This document shows positions 17,733-24,647 of a stretch of DNA of 39,146 nucleotides, one piece after another (positions within the stretch are counted from its first letter, which is position 1; each line of letters opens with the position of its first letter). Under the pieces are notes generated by a model. It saw only the letters and a program-made list of their open reading frames with translations. It was not told the DNA's origin and did not search any database. Origin of the DNA: a virus. Position numbers and translations under genes: made by a program. The stretch lies in IMG/VR virus record IMGVR_UViG_3300042691_012902, positions 1 through 39,146 of that record. The stretch is one strand, 5' to 3'.

Positions 17733-18326
17733 TTACCAACTCCTCATCCAATGATAAGGTGGCTCTATAAAATTAGCGTTTTGTTCAAATATGAGCGTAA
17801 CTTTAGCTCCATTGGCTAAAGGAGTAGTCCCCACATACTTAAACAAATCCTTGCTTTGAACTACAAAATAATCATTTGGAATACTATTAACGTAGAATCG
17901 TACATCACCATAGAATGGAGTAAACATATCATTTGCAATAGTAAAATCAGTCTGTCCTGCGGTTGCAGTATACTGAATGATATTATGTTCGTCACGATAC
18001 TGCATTGGAGGGTTGTAATTTTCCGAAAAATTACGCACTCCAAGTTCAAATTGTTGCATAAAACTTCCTTTTTCATTCAATGAAGATTCCTGACCACGAT
18101 ACATAGCCGCGGCATATAAACAAGGAACTTCATGATATTTAGCAGGAAATACAAATGTAGCAGTCAATGTTTGGTCTTGTGCAACCGTAGGCAAGTCTGG
18201 AAACGTTGATTTTACTTCAATCGCCATACGATCTTTGCCCATATTTAACCAACGAATAACCTCATCGTTAGGTGCTACGTCATCTATATAGGAATTTGTA
18301 AGAGTAATCATCTCAGAGAGTATCAC
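17733..18326 (-). CDS. head-tail adaptor (tail tubular protein A-like)
   Basis: 197 residues, GTG start at 18326 with GGGAGG 7 bases upstream. The N-terminal helical part (MITLTNSYIDDVAPNDEVIRW) and YHEVPCLYAAAMYRG near 87-101 fit connector proteins that bridge portal and nozzle. The C-terminal part (FTIANDMFTPFYGDVRFYVN) is beta-rich. It overlaps the small upstream gene by 14 bases and is followed after 3 bases by the nozzle gene. Function by position and general sequence character. Confidence 0.65.
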   Translation of the reverse strand: MILSEMITLTNSYIDDVAPNDEVIRWLNMGKDRMAIEVKSTFPDLPTVAQDQTLTATFVFPAKYHEVPCLYAAAMYRGQESSLNEKGSFMQQFELGVRNFSENYNPPMQYRDEHNIIQYTATAGQTDFTIANDMFTPFYGDVRFYVNSIPNDYFVVQSKDLFKYVGTTPLANGAKVTLIFEQNANFIEPPYHWMRSW

Positions 18327-18486
18327 GTTTTTTCCTCCCTTTTACAACTACAGGTTGTTCTTCAACAACGGGTTCTAATTGTACTTCTTGTTTAGGCTCA
18401 AACAACTTTCGAAACTCTTGAAGCTCGGCAATTAATCTATTGACTTGAAACTCTAAAAATGAGTCTTCTCTTGTAATTGGTCGCAC
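18313..18486 (-). CDS. small protein with acidic-to-basic tail, between capsid and adaptor genes
   Basis: 57 residues from GTG 18486 (VRPITREDSFLEFQVNRLIA), ending in a basic tail GRKKRDTL. The GTG is chosen because AAGGGGG lies 8 bases upstream. The longer in-frame reading from ATG 18546 (77 residues) has no ribosome site, and its extra codons coincide with the alternative hairpins described separately. The middle is helical (ELQEFRKLFEPK), then Val/Glu/Pro-rich. Function unknown; a head-completion or linker protein is possible. Confidence 0.65.
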   Translation of the reverse strand: MRPITREDSFLEFQVNRLIAELQEFRKLFEPKQEVQLEPVVEEQPVVVKGRKKRDTL

Positions 18487-18538
18487 AATTTTCACCCCCT
18501 TATAGTAATTAAGGGGGAGGCTCGAAAGCACATCCCCC
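18487..18538 (-). promoter_or_regulatory. alternative hairpins around the ribosome site of the 57-aa gene
   Basis: On the minus strand three segments can pair in two exclusive ways: GGGGGA (18538-18533) with TCCCCC (18518-18513), enclosing GCT-TTCG-AGC; or CCCCCTTA (18517-18510) with TAAGGGGG (18502-18495). The second pairing hides the AAGGGGG ribosome site for the GTG at 18486; the first frees it. There is no T-run after either stem, so this looks like translational control rather than a terminator. Confidence 0.5.
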
Positions 18539-18557
18539 AAGGTCATTTAATTATAGA

Positions 18558-19460
18558 TTAAGGATTAGCTGGGTTCGAACCAATAATACCTCTCCAGTCA
18601 GTCCAACCATAACTGAAACGCATACGAGCTTTGTACTTCGCTACGTCTGTGTCAAAGTCGTTTTCGGACTTGAAGGACATCTTCTCACGCCAGAAGAAGT
18701 TCAAAGGCATCATAGCAGTGTCAGCCAAGAACCATGCGTTAACGTCAGTCAAGTAATCTAAAACGATAACTTGGAAACGACCACGCAATGGGTTGATATC
18801 ATTTTCTTGCGAACCGGGCAACTGAACGGATTTTGCAATCTTTTCAGCAGTAAACTCAAGTCCCGGAGGAACAATTAGCAAGTTTGGATTCATTTGAATT
18901 TTCAATCCACGCTCATCAACTTGTTCACGAGCAAGTTTAAATGCAAGTTCAAGGTTTGGTTCGGAAAGAGCAACTGTTCCAAGGCTGTTGGAAGAAGTTC
19001 CGCCACCAAGCAATGCGTGAGTAGCAGAAATCAATGCTTCACCATTCCAGTTAGTAGTGGAAGTAGTAAACGCATTGTTTAGTACCGAAGCCGCTTTAAC
19101 TTCAACTGTGGAACGAGCCGCACGAGCCAACGCTTGAGCCGCCTTTTTAATTTGACCGTACTGCTCATCATCAACAAGCTCCTTTTCAACAAGGAATCCC
19201 TTGGAGTAAGTAACGTGCTTATACTGAACAGTATCGAGTTTTGTCATGTCTTCGTACTCAGTAGTATCAAGCGTAGCTTTCTCGTTGAACATCGAGAAAC
19301 CGCCCATACGAGCATCTGTTTCAATGGCTTTCTGCGAAGAAATTACATTGAACACACGGCTGTACTGCTCTGGCTTTTCATTGTAAGTTTCGAAAATAAT
19401 CTTACGTAAGCCCGGCTCGAGTAATTTACCATAGTTTACTTGTGCTGTTGAAACTGTCAT
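18558..19460 (-). CDS. major capsid protein (HK97 fold)
   Basis: 300 residues. Sequence features match phage major head proteins: the N-terminal arm (NYGKLLEPGLRKIIFETYNE), a beta-rich E-loop-like region around 50-95 (ARMGGFSMFNEK, QYKHVTYSKGFLVEKEL), a spine-helix region EQYGQIKKAAQALARAARS, and A-domain-like PNLLIVPPGLEFTAEKIAKS and WFLADTAMMPLNFF. The ribosome site AAGGGGGG lies upstream. It follows scaffold and decoration genes. No delta-domain or protease is visible, so assembly probably uses the separate scaffold. Confidence 0.88.
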   Translation of the reverse strand: MTVSTAQVNYGKLLEPGLRKIIFETYNEKPEQYSRVFNVISSQKAIETDARMGGFSMFNEKATLDTTEYEDMTKLDTVQYKHVTYSKGFLVEKELVDDEQYGQIKKAAQALARAARSTVEVKAASVLNNAFTTSTTNWNGEALISATHALLGGGTSSNSLGTVALSEPNLELAFKLAREQVDERGLKIQMNPNLLIVPPGLEFTAEKIAKSVQLPGSQENDINPLRGRFQVIVLDYLTDVNAWFLADTAMMPLNFFWREKMSFKSENDFDTDVAKYKARMRFSYGWTDWRGIIGSNPANP

Positions 19461-19473
19461 CTACGTTCCCCCC

Positions 19474-19866
19474 TTATAACATTTGTCTGCTGATGATGAC
19501 TACGTAAGGCTTGCCATCAACAACTTCTATGATTCTTGCAATTGTAACGGATGTGTCAGCAGTATCAAGGTTACCAGAACCATCAATACCATATGCAGTA
19601 CCGACAGTCAATGCACCTGCACCAACAAAATCAGCTTGATAAACTGCATCACCTGTAATACGTACTTTTGCTTTACCGTTAACAAAATCTGTTCCTTCTG
19701 CAACTCCAAGGACTGTAGTGCTTCCTGTAGCCGCTTTTACAATTGCACCGTTGCTATCCAAACGGACAATGTCACCGGGAACAATTGTAGTTCCGCTGGC
19801 AATGGGGTAATCTTTTACAGGCTGTACAGCATCACCCACGACTGGTCTACGATAGTAGAATCCCAT
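19474..19866 (-). CDS. capsid decoration / head stabilisation protein
   Basis: 130 residues, beta-rich, small and between scaffold and capsid genes. The pattern ASGTTIVPGDIVRLDSNGAI, then TTVLGVAEGTDFV and GTAYGIDGSGNLDTAD, resembles the DUF2190-type decoration proteins that trimerise on the shell. The ribosome site GAGGAGG precedes ATG 19866. Role inferred from fold-like pattern and position. Confidence 0.68.
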   Translation of the reverse strand: MGFYYRRPVVGDAVQPVKDYPIASGTTIVPGDIVRLDSNGAIVKAATGSTTVLGVAEGTDFVNGKAKVRITGDAVYQADFVGAGALTVGTAYGIDGSGNLDTADTSVTIARIIEVVDGKPYVVIISRQML

Positions 19867-19881
19867 GTGTAAAACCTCCTC

Positions 19882-20715
19882 TTAATCTTTGAATTTAAGG
19901 TAATCATCTATAGATACACCTAAAGCTTTAGCCGCTAATGCCTCATCTTGCGTGAGAGATTGGGCGGTGCTTGCTTTCCTAGTTTGTGGGGGTAACGCTC
20001 CCTTTTTGCGACCCGACACTTCAGCGAGGACTTCATTACGAACATTACTTCTGTAAGCATTCGTAATTTTAGCACCGTGTAATGCAAATACAGCTTGTTC
20101 CAATGGCATGTTTGGATTGCGAATAGTTTGAAGCAAATATACTTTTGAATCATGCAAATCATCGTCTGTTAGCATAGGAAATTGTTTTTTAATTTCGTTG
20201 GCTTGAGCATCGACTTGTGATGACCATGATTGAAATTCTAATTGTTGAAGTTTCTGTTGGTATGTACCCAACTCATTTTTATATTGTTCAAGACTTCTCG
20301 CAACTTCAAGTGGTATGCCTTGTTCTTCAGCTTGTCTTGCTACACGACCCTCTTCAATTTTTTGATAAAGTTGTTCGGGTGTAACACCATACATTTCAGA
20401 TAAAATCTGAGCAGTTCTATATTCTACAGAATTTGTTAATTCTTCTTTTACACGTTGGTCTATGATACTTTGCCTACGCATTTCAGCGAATCTTGCGTTT
20501 TCTTCTGGAGTTTGTTGCTTTTTGCTAGATGGTTCTTCGTACTCTTCTTCTACTTCTTCTTCTTCTTCGTAATCCTCATAATCTTCTTCGTACTCTTCGG
20601 AATCATCTTCTTCGTAATCCGAATCGTCTTCTTCGACTTCTACTTCTTCTTCGTCAAAATCTTCTTCATCTTCAAATGAAAAGATTTCTTCGTCTAAAAC
20701 TGTGTTTTCTGCCAT
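19882..20715 (-). CDS. capsid scaffolding protein
   Basis: 277 residues from ATG 20715, with AAGGGGAC upstream; an upstream in-frame GTG at 20784 lacks a ribosome site. Residues 9-62 are almost entirely Asp/Glu, the middle (about 70-210) is Gln/Glu/Lys helical coiled coil, and the C terminus (SIDDYLKFKD) is short and charged, presumably contacting the capsid protein. Acidic N terminus, helical body and position directly before the decoration and capsid genes are typical of phage scaffolds. First gene after the internal promoter at 20813-20841. Confidence 0.82.
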   Translation of the reverse strand: MAENTVLDEEIFSFEDEEDFDEEEVEVEEDDSDYEEDDSEEYEEDYEDYEEEEEVEEEYEEPSSKKQQTPEENARFAEMRRQSIIDQRVKEELTNSVEYRTAQILSEMYGVTPEQLYQKIEEGRVARQAEEQGIPLEVARSLEQYKNELGTYQQKLQQLEFQSWSSQVDAQANEIKKQFPMLTDDDLHDSKVYLLQTIRNPNMPLEQAVFALHGAKITNAYRSNVRNEVLAEVSGRKKGALPPQTRKASTAQSLTQDEALAAKALGVSIDDYLKFKD

Positions 20716-20812
20716 AATTGTCCCCTTCCCCTTTTTACGCTTGGGTAGCGAAAGTGTGTGGGCTAGGAGTGTATACGCCACCAAACGAAATTTGACCTAG
20801 TATCCCAAATAC

Positions 20813-20841
20813 ATGATAACAAATATTTATCACATTTGCAA
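20813..20841 (-). promoter_or_regulatory. promoter for the capsid assembly operon
   Basis: Minus strand: -35 TTGCAA (20841-20836), 17-base spacer, -10 TATCAT (20818-20813; 5 of 6 to consensus). It lies just downstream of the terminator at 20848-20874 and about 90 bases before the scaffold ATG, a sensible terminator-then-promoter arrangement. Confidence 0.6.
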
Positions 20842-20850
20842 TAGTGATAA
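20827..20850. repeat. operator-like inverted repeat over the capsid promoter
   Basis: Perfect 7-base arms TTATCAC (20827-20833) and GTGATAA (20844-20850) flank the -35 box TTGCAA, itself a palindrome. A further TGATAA (20814-20819) overlaps the -10 box. Three TGATAA/TTATCA elements therefore cover the promoter, as expected for a regulator binding site. No regulator is identified. Confidence 0.45.
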
Positions 20851-20874
20851 AAAAATCCACTCAGTGAGTGGATT
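20848..20874 (-). terminator. rho-independent terminator on the minus strand
   Basis: Stem AATCCACT / AGTGGATT (20854-20861 with 20867-20874), 5-base loop, followed on the minus strand by a run of T (20855-20849). It overlaps the stop codon of the 325-residue gene and ends the packaging/portal transcript. Confidence 0.85.
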
Positions 20875-21850
20875 AATCAGGATTATCTAAATCTAAAAAT
20901 TTACGTAGATCTTCTTGTTCTTTTTTAGTAGGTTTATATGTTCCGGGTTTGTTAGCGTACTTTGGTCTATTTCCTTTTAATTTTTTTACAGCTTTTTTGT
21001 TTATAATTTTTTTAGAAGTTTTAAATGGTTCTGGCACTTCATACACCCCACTTGGTTCTCTAAATAATGGTTTATCAGTTTTTAAATTATCTATCGTATA
21101 AGTACGGTTTGGTCTTTTTCCTTTAAGTGCTTGTGCCATTGATTCATATTTTCTTTGTTCCCGTTCGATATTACTTAAAAAATTACGAGCTTTATTTAAA
21201 CGTGCTAATTCTTCCATTTCTTTTTGATATTGACCGGGGTTTGCTTCTGTCACTCCGCCGCCCTTAGGTATATTTGGATTTCCTTTAGGAAATTCTGCAA
21301 CCACTCTACCATTCCCACTCCATGCCCCATCCTCATTAAAGCTATTTGGCTTTTTATATTTCATTGTAAATGTTTTCTTTTTACCAGCAGGTTTTTTTGC
21401 AATTTCTTCTGTTACTTGTTTTGCCGCTTTACCAGTTGCTTTTACCGCACCCTTTGCACCGCCAGTTGGTGATATTAAACTAGCGTAATCTGCAACAAAA
21501 TCTAACGATGAGCCAAGTTTGTCATTTTTAAATTTTCTTTTACTAGCATATTTTGGAGTTTTACCTGTTTGCTTTTTGTCAACATAACTTTTAAAACCTA
21601 ACGTAGATGAGTCTACAACACGATCTGTGGCTCTATCTATTTCTTCTCCAACTCTGCCCATACGGCGAGTAGCTAAAGGAGCTAGCCCTAGTACCCCCAT
21701 TTCAGGTTTTACACGAAAATCAGCTATATCTCCTTTTGGAGCATTTAATTTTTTAATTGCTTTTTTTAATTTTTTAGGTATATCCCTTGCTTTACCATAG
21801 TAGTTTTCCATTTGTTTTTTAAATGGCTCAAACGGGTCTTGCATAGCCAT
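20873..21850 (-). CDS. basic phage protein of unknown function (325 aa), possibly internal
   Basis: Strongly basic (Lys/Arg-rich throughout) with a helical start (PFKKQMENYYGKARDIPKKL). A hydrophobic patch near 118-138 (LDFVADYASLISPTGGAKGA) resembles the FGADVALDPLTY segment of the giant virion protein, which hints at an ejected or DNA-associated protein. The second half has Pro/Lys-rich linkers and a helical 210-245 region. The start has GAGGTGA upstream. The stop is inside a terminator hairpin, so it ends the transcript. No family recognised. Confidence 0.65.
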   Translation of the reverse strand: MAMQDPFEPFKKQMENYYGKARDIPKKLKKAIKKLNAPKGDIADFRVKPEMGVLGLAPLATRRMGRVGEEIDRATDRVVDSSTLGFKSYVDKKQTGKTPKYASKRKFKNDKLGSSLDFVADYASLISPTGGAKGAVKATGKAAKQVTEEIAKKPAGKKKTFTMKYKKPNSFNEDGAWSGNGRVVAEFPKGNPNIPKGGGVTEANPGQYQKEMEELARLNKARNFLSNIEREQRKYESMAQALKGKRPNRTYTIDNLKTDKPLFREPSGVYEVPEPFKTSKKIINKKAVKKLKGNRPKYANKPGTYKPTKKEQEDLRKFLDLDNPD

Positions 21851-21862
21851 AAAATCACCTCA

Positions 21863-21991
21863 TTATTTCTTCGAGCCGTAACCGCAAGGATTGATTACCT
21901 TACCGCCGCCCTTATTAGATACCATTTTTTCCATGTTTGCATTTTGAATGTAGTTATCCGAATACTTACCACCTGTTGGCATCGATACCAT
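21863..21991 (-). CDS. small protein (42 aa) in the portal-head operon
   Basis: 42-residue ORF from ATG 21991 with a perfect AAAAGGAGGAAAT ribosome site: starts MVSMPTGGKYSDNY and ends PCGYGSKK. It is followed after 12 bases by the 325-residue gene. It resembles other tiny basic peptides in this stretch but shows no motif. The excellent ribosome site and tight packing argue that it is translated. Confidence 0.65.
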   Translation of the reverse strand: MVSMPTGGKYSDNYIQNANMEKMVSNKGGGKVINPCGYGSKK

Positions 21992-22005
21992 ATTATTTCC
22001 TCCTT

Positions 22006-22278
22006 TTAGCAATCCCATTTTCTCAAAGACTTATTAATACGAGAATTTGGGTCATTGGCTGTTTTAGATGATGTATTTTTTGCCTTCATGCCTGACATTC
22101 TAGCACAGAAGGACTTGCGTCTAGCGGCACTTTTAGGAGAGCGTTGAGCTTCTTCACGGGAAACAGGGGGCTTTAAATTTCCCCCTGTAGCCTTATTATA
22201 ACTCGCCCTGCCCTTCGCATTCAAGCCACCTTTAGGATTTTTACCCTCGGAGCGTTGCCATGCTGGTGATTTTGCCAT
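22006..22278 (-). CDS. DUF6321-like phage protein
   Basis: 90-residue basic protein. The N-terminal signature AWQRSEGKNPKGGLNAKGRA followed by SYNKATGGNLKPPV, then ARRKSFCARMSGM, is the pattern of a widespread small phage family annotated DUF6321, function unknown. It is rich in Lys, Arg, Ser and Gly, consistent with nucleic acid or virion association. The ribosome site is modest (AAAGG). It lies between two tiny genes in the head operon. Confidence 0.8.
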   Translation of the reverse strand: MAKSPAWQRSEGKNPKGGLNAKGRASYNKATGGNLKPPVSREEAQRSPKSAARRKSFCARMSGMKAKNTSSKTANDPNSRINKSLRKWDC

Positions 22279-22279
22279 T

Positions 22280-22378
22280 TTAATAACCTTTTTTCATCAT
22301 TGATTTTTTCTTCATACCCATTTTTGGTTTTGCTTTCATAGGCATCTTTGTCATTGGTTTTTTGTACATTCCCGGCAT
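22280..22378 (-). CDS. Met/Lys-rich micro-peptide (32 aa) after the portal gene
   Basis: Starts MPGMYKKPMTKM and ends SMMKKGY; 9 of 32 residues are Met and 11 are Lys. The ribosome site GAGGGGGAT is formed by the last codons of the portal gene, and the ATG lies 2 bases after the portal stop, so translation is probably coupled. The function is unknown; similar short basic peptides appear near portal genes in other phages to my recollection, but I cannot verify this here. Confidence 0.6.
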   Translation of the reverse strand: MPGMYKKPMTKMPMKAKPKMGMKKKSMMKKGY

Positions 22379-22380
22379 AA

Positions 22381-24294
22381 TTAAATCCCCCTCGCCATAT
22401 TTTGCATTGCTAAGGCACCTGTCGTACCTTGTGGAGCCTGTGGTGCTTGTGCGGCATCTCTAGGTCGGCTACCATTACGCATTTCTTCAGTCTGGCGTTG
22501 TTGAACGATTTCTTGAGCGGATTGTTGAATCATGGCTTGAACTTCTTCTGCTGGCATACCTTGAGCCATACCTTGGGTTGCTTGCTGAACTAGTTGTGAC
22601 ACAATTCCAGCCAAGTCTTGAGCTTCGTTTTGTTGCATCGTAATACGGTCTTGCTCCATACGATACAAAATATCTTCTCGAATTTCAAATTCTTGGAATT
22701 GAATCCATTCTTCAGGTGTAATAAGTGGTGGGTTATAATTAAATTGACCTTGCATCTGGATGAGAGCATCGGCTTGTTGTCGTTTAGATGCTTGGGTAAT
22801 TGGTGCCCGAGCATATACATCTGACTTCACTATCCATTCTAAGTTAGATGCAGTGATTTCGTCAACAGGTTGGTACATATCGAAACTAGGCTCTCCATTT
22901 GGTGCTGTTGTTGTGATTGGTCGCATATCTTTCCACTTATAAAGTATATTCAATACAATCAAATGACTGATTCTTTCAACAAAAGCGTCTATCTGAATCA
23001 TTTTATCTTTATCTCGAATGGTAGCTCGTTCAATCAAACTGTTTACACCTGTAGACGTGGTGAGTGAGCCTACAGACTGACCTGTATACGCTTCGTTGAT
23101 ACCTGCAATATCACGAATATCTTGTACCATTCGTTCTTTTAATTGCATTGCACCCATCGGAATCTCAGGCGGTTGTACATTAAAGATAGAACCTGATACA
23201 TCTGCATTAGTTGTCCATACTTTCCCGGGCAATGTGCCTGTCCTAGCAAGTTCTTGAGCGTTAATACCTGATTCTCTGGACACAATCTTTTGCGGATTCT
23301 GATGCAAGGTACCAATAATCGACACAATCTGGTCTAATTTGTTAATAACTTTCTGATTTTCAAGGATTTGTTGCGTCATAGACGTTCCGTGGAAGTCGTT
23401 TTCTTCTTTTTCGTCATACAAGATAGCAAATGGGTACTCATTAGGTTGCATATCTTCAATTTTTAAGAGGAAAAAGTCGGTATTTCGCAGGTAATAGGTA
23501 ACATCTAACTGCATACGACCGTCATCGTTCATAAATCGCTCCCAATGAATGTGCACAGTTGCCATTTCATCGCCTACGATGTTCTGTGTAGACGTATCAG
23601 GTGGCGAATCACGGTCAAAAATGGTTCCATTAGCACTTGAATCGAACTCTAACTCGGTACTTACGAGCATATCTAGTTTGTTTTTGCCATACGTTTCGAT
23701 GACATAGTCCTTAAATACCTTATTTGTCTTAATTTTAGCTAAAGGCATGAGTTCTGTGCACTCAATCCACTTACACTCGTCTAGCTCGTAGGCATCAGGG
23801 TCTGGAAAGAAGTTAACTAAAGGATACCGCTTGACACAAATCTTGCCTTGGTACAAGCGATTGCGTGGGTCACTCTCCCCAAAATACTGTCCACCATAGA
23901 AATAGTCGTCATTGTAAATGTACGCAATAGCGGTTCCTTGTAGCAACGCTCTGTCGATGCACTCTCGCACATCTCGAGCTACTTTCTGTGTTTCCCATAC
24001 ATGGTCGTGAGCTTTCTGTAGTTTAGAGATTTGCTCTTTAAACTCTGGAACTAAAGCTGTGAACGTAGGACGTGGGATAGCAGACGCTAGATTCGCTCTT
24101 TTTAATGTACGAACGTATCTAATGTAGTTTGTAATCGGTTTTGGAATCCAAGGTGGAATGGATTCGTTCTTCCATTGTTCCCCTCGGTCAAACATATCCA
24201 TCTCTGCCCACAACATCTGTTTATTCTGTACCGCTGTTTGAGCTTTACGGAAACGTTGGTAGAGCTTTTGGACAATCTGTTGATCGTTTCTCAA
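22381..24294 (-). CDS. portal protein
   Basis: 637 residues, forming the dodecameric DNA entry ring. Features: helical N terminus (VQKLYQRFRKAQTAVQNKQ), PWIPKPITNYIRYVRTLK, the stretch DRALLQGTAIAYIYND, then PLVNFFPDP, typical of P22/podovirus-type portals, and a long Gln/Met-rich C-terminal tail (about 540-620) likely forming the barrel. The start is TTG at 24294, overlapping the upstream stop (TTGA), with GAGGAG 10 bases upstream. It is downstream of TerL, the standard order. Confidence 0.9.
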   Translation of the reverse strand: MRNDQQIVQKLYQRFRKAQTAVQNKQMLWAEMDMFDRGEQWKNESIPPWIPKPITNYIRYVRTLKRANLASAIPRPTFTALVPEFKEQISKLQKAHDHVWETQKVARDVRECIDRALLQGTAIAYIYNDDYFYGGQYFGESDPRNRLYQGKICVKRYPLVNFFPDPDAYELDECKWIECTELMPLAKIKTNKVFKDYVIETYGKNKLDMLVSTELEFDSSANGTIFDRDSPPDTSTQNIVGDEMATVHIHWERFMNDDGRMQLDVTYYLRNTDFFLLKIEDMQPNEYPFAILYDEKEENDFHGTSMTQQILENQKVINKLDQIVSIIGTLHQNPQKIVSRESGINAQELARTGTLPGKVWTTNADVSGSIFNVQPPEIPMGAMQLKERMVQDIRDIAGINEAYTGQSVGSLTTSTGVNSLIERATIRDKDKMIQIDAFVERISHLIVLNILYKWKDMRPITTTAPNGEPSFDMYQPVDEITASNLEWIVKSDVYARAPITQASKRQQADALIQMQGQFNYNPPLITPEEWIQFQEFEIREDILYRMEQDRITMQQNEAQDLAGIVSQLVQQATQGMAQGMPAEEVQAMIQQSAQEIVQQRQTEEMRNGSRPRDAAQAPQAPQGTTGALAMQNMARGI

Positions 24295-24572
24295 TATCTT
24301 TCCACTCCTCGCAATTGATTCAAGTACGACCGAACGCTAAAAGACAACTCTGGGTCTACGTCTTCTGCTTCTGTCGGTTCTTCTTCCTTTTCCTTTTGTT
24401 TAATAATGGCACGAACTTCTTTAAATGTAAGGAACCCCACGCTTAGTTCTAAAAATCCTTTATCTTCGGTCTGTAAATGCTTAACAATAGATTTTACATC
24501 AGACGCGTTAAAATCGTAAATCATGTAACTTCCATCTGTGTAATAGACTGCATGTGGGTAAAGTTTTGACAT
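24291..24572 (-). CDS. small protein between TerL and portal
   Basis: 93 residues with AAAAGGAGAAAATT just before ATG 24572. The N-terminal part (YPHAVYYTDGSYMIYDF) looks beta-rich; the last 40 residues are acidic helical (KQKEKEEEPTEAEDVD). It ends by overlapping the portal TTG start. No family recognised. Small genes here are common in short-tailed phages and may aid packaging, but there is no direct evidence. Confidence 0.7.
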   Translation of the reverse strand: MSKLYPHAVYYTDGSYMIYDFNASDVKSIVKHLQTEDKGFLELSVGFLTFKEVRAIIKQKEKEEEPTEAEDVDPELSFSVRSYLNQLRGVERY

Positions 24573-24591
24573 AATTTTCTCCTTTTGCTAT

Positions 24592-24621
24592 ACTATAAGC
24601 ATTCCCCACCACACCTCTCAA
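24592..24621 (-). promoter_or_regulatory. possible promoter before the portal operon
   Basis: Minus strand: TTGAGA (24621-24616), 18-base spacer, TATAGT (24597-24592), each 5 of 6 to consensus. The predicted transcript start is only about 15 bases before ATG 24572, which leaves a very short leader, so this is a tentative call. Confidence 0.4.
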
Positions 24622-24640
24622 CGATGTGTCCCAAGGTGGG
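24605..24640 (-). other. hairpin between TerL and the next gene
   Basis: CCCACC / GGTGGG stem with an inner ACAC / GTGT stem and a small bulge. No T-run follows on either strand, so it is not a classic terminator. It overlaps the possible promoter and might affect mRNA stability between terL and portal. Confidence 0.4.
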
Positions 24641-24647
24641 CTTTAAT

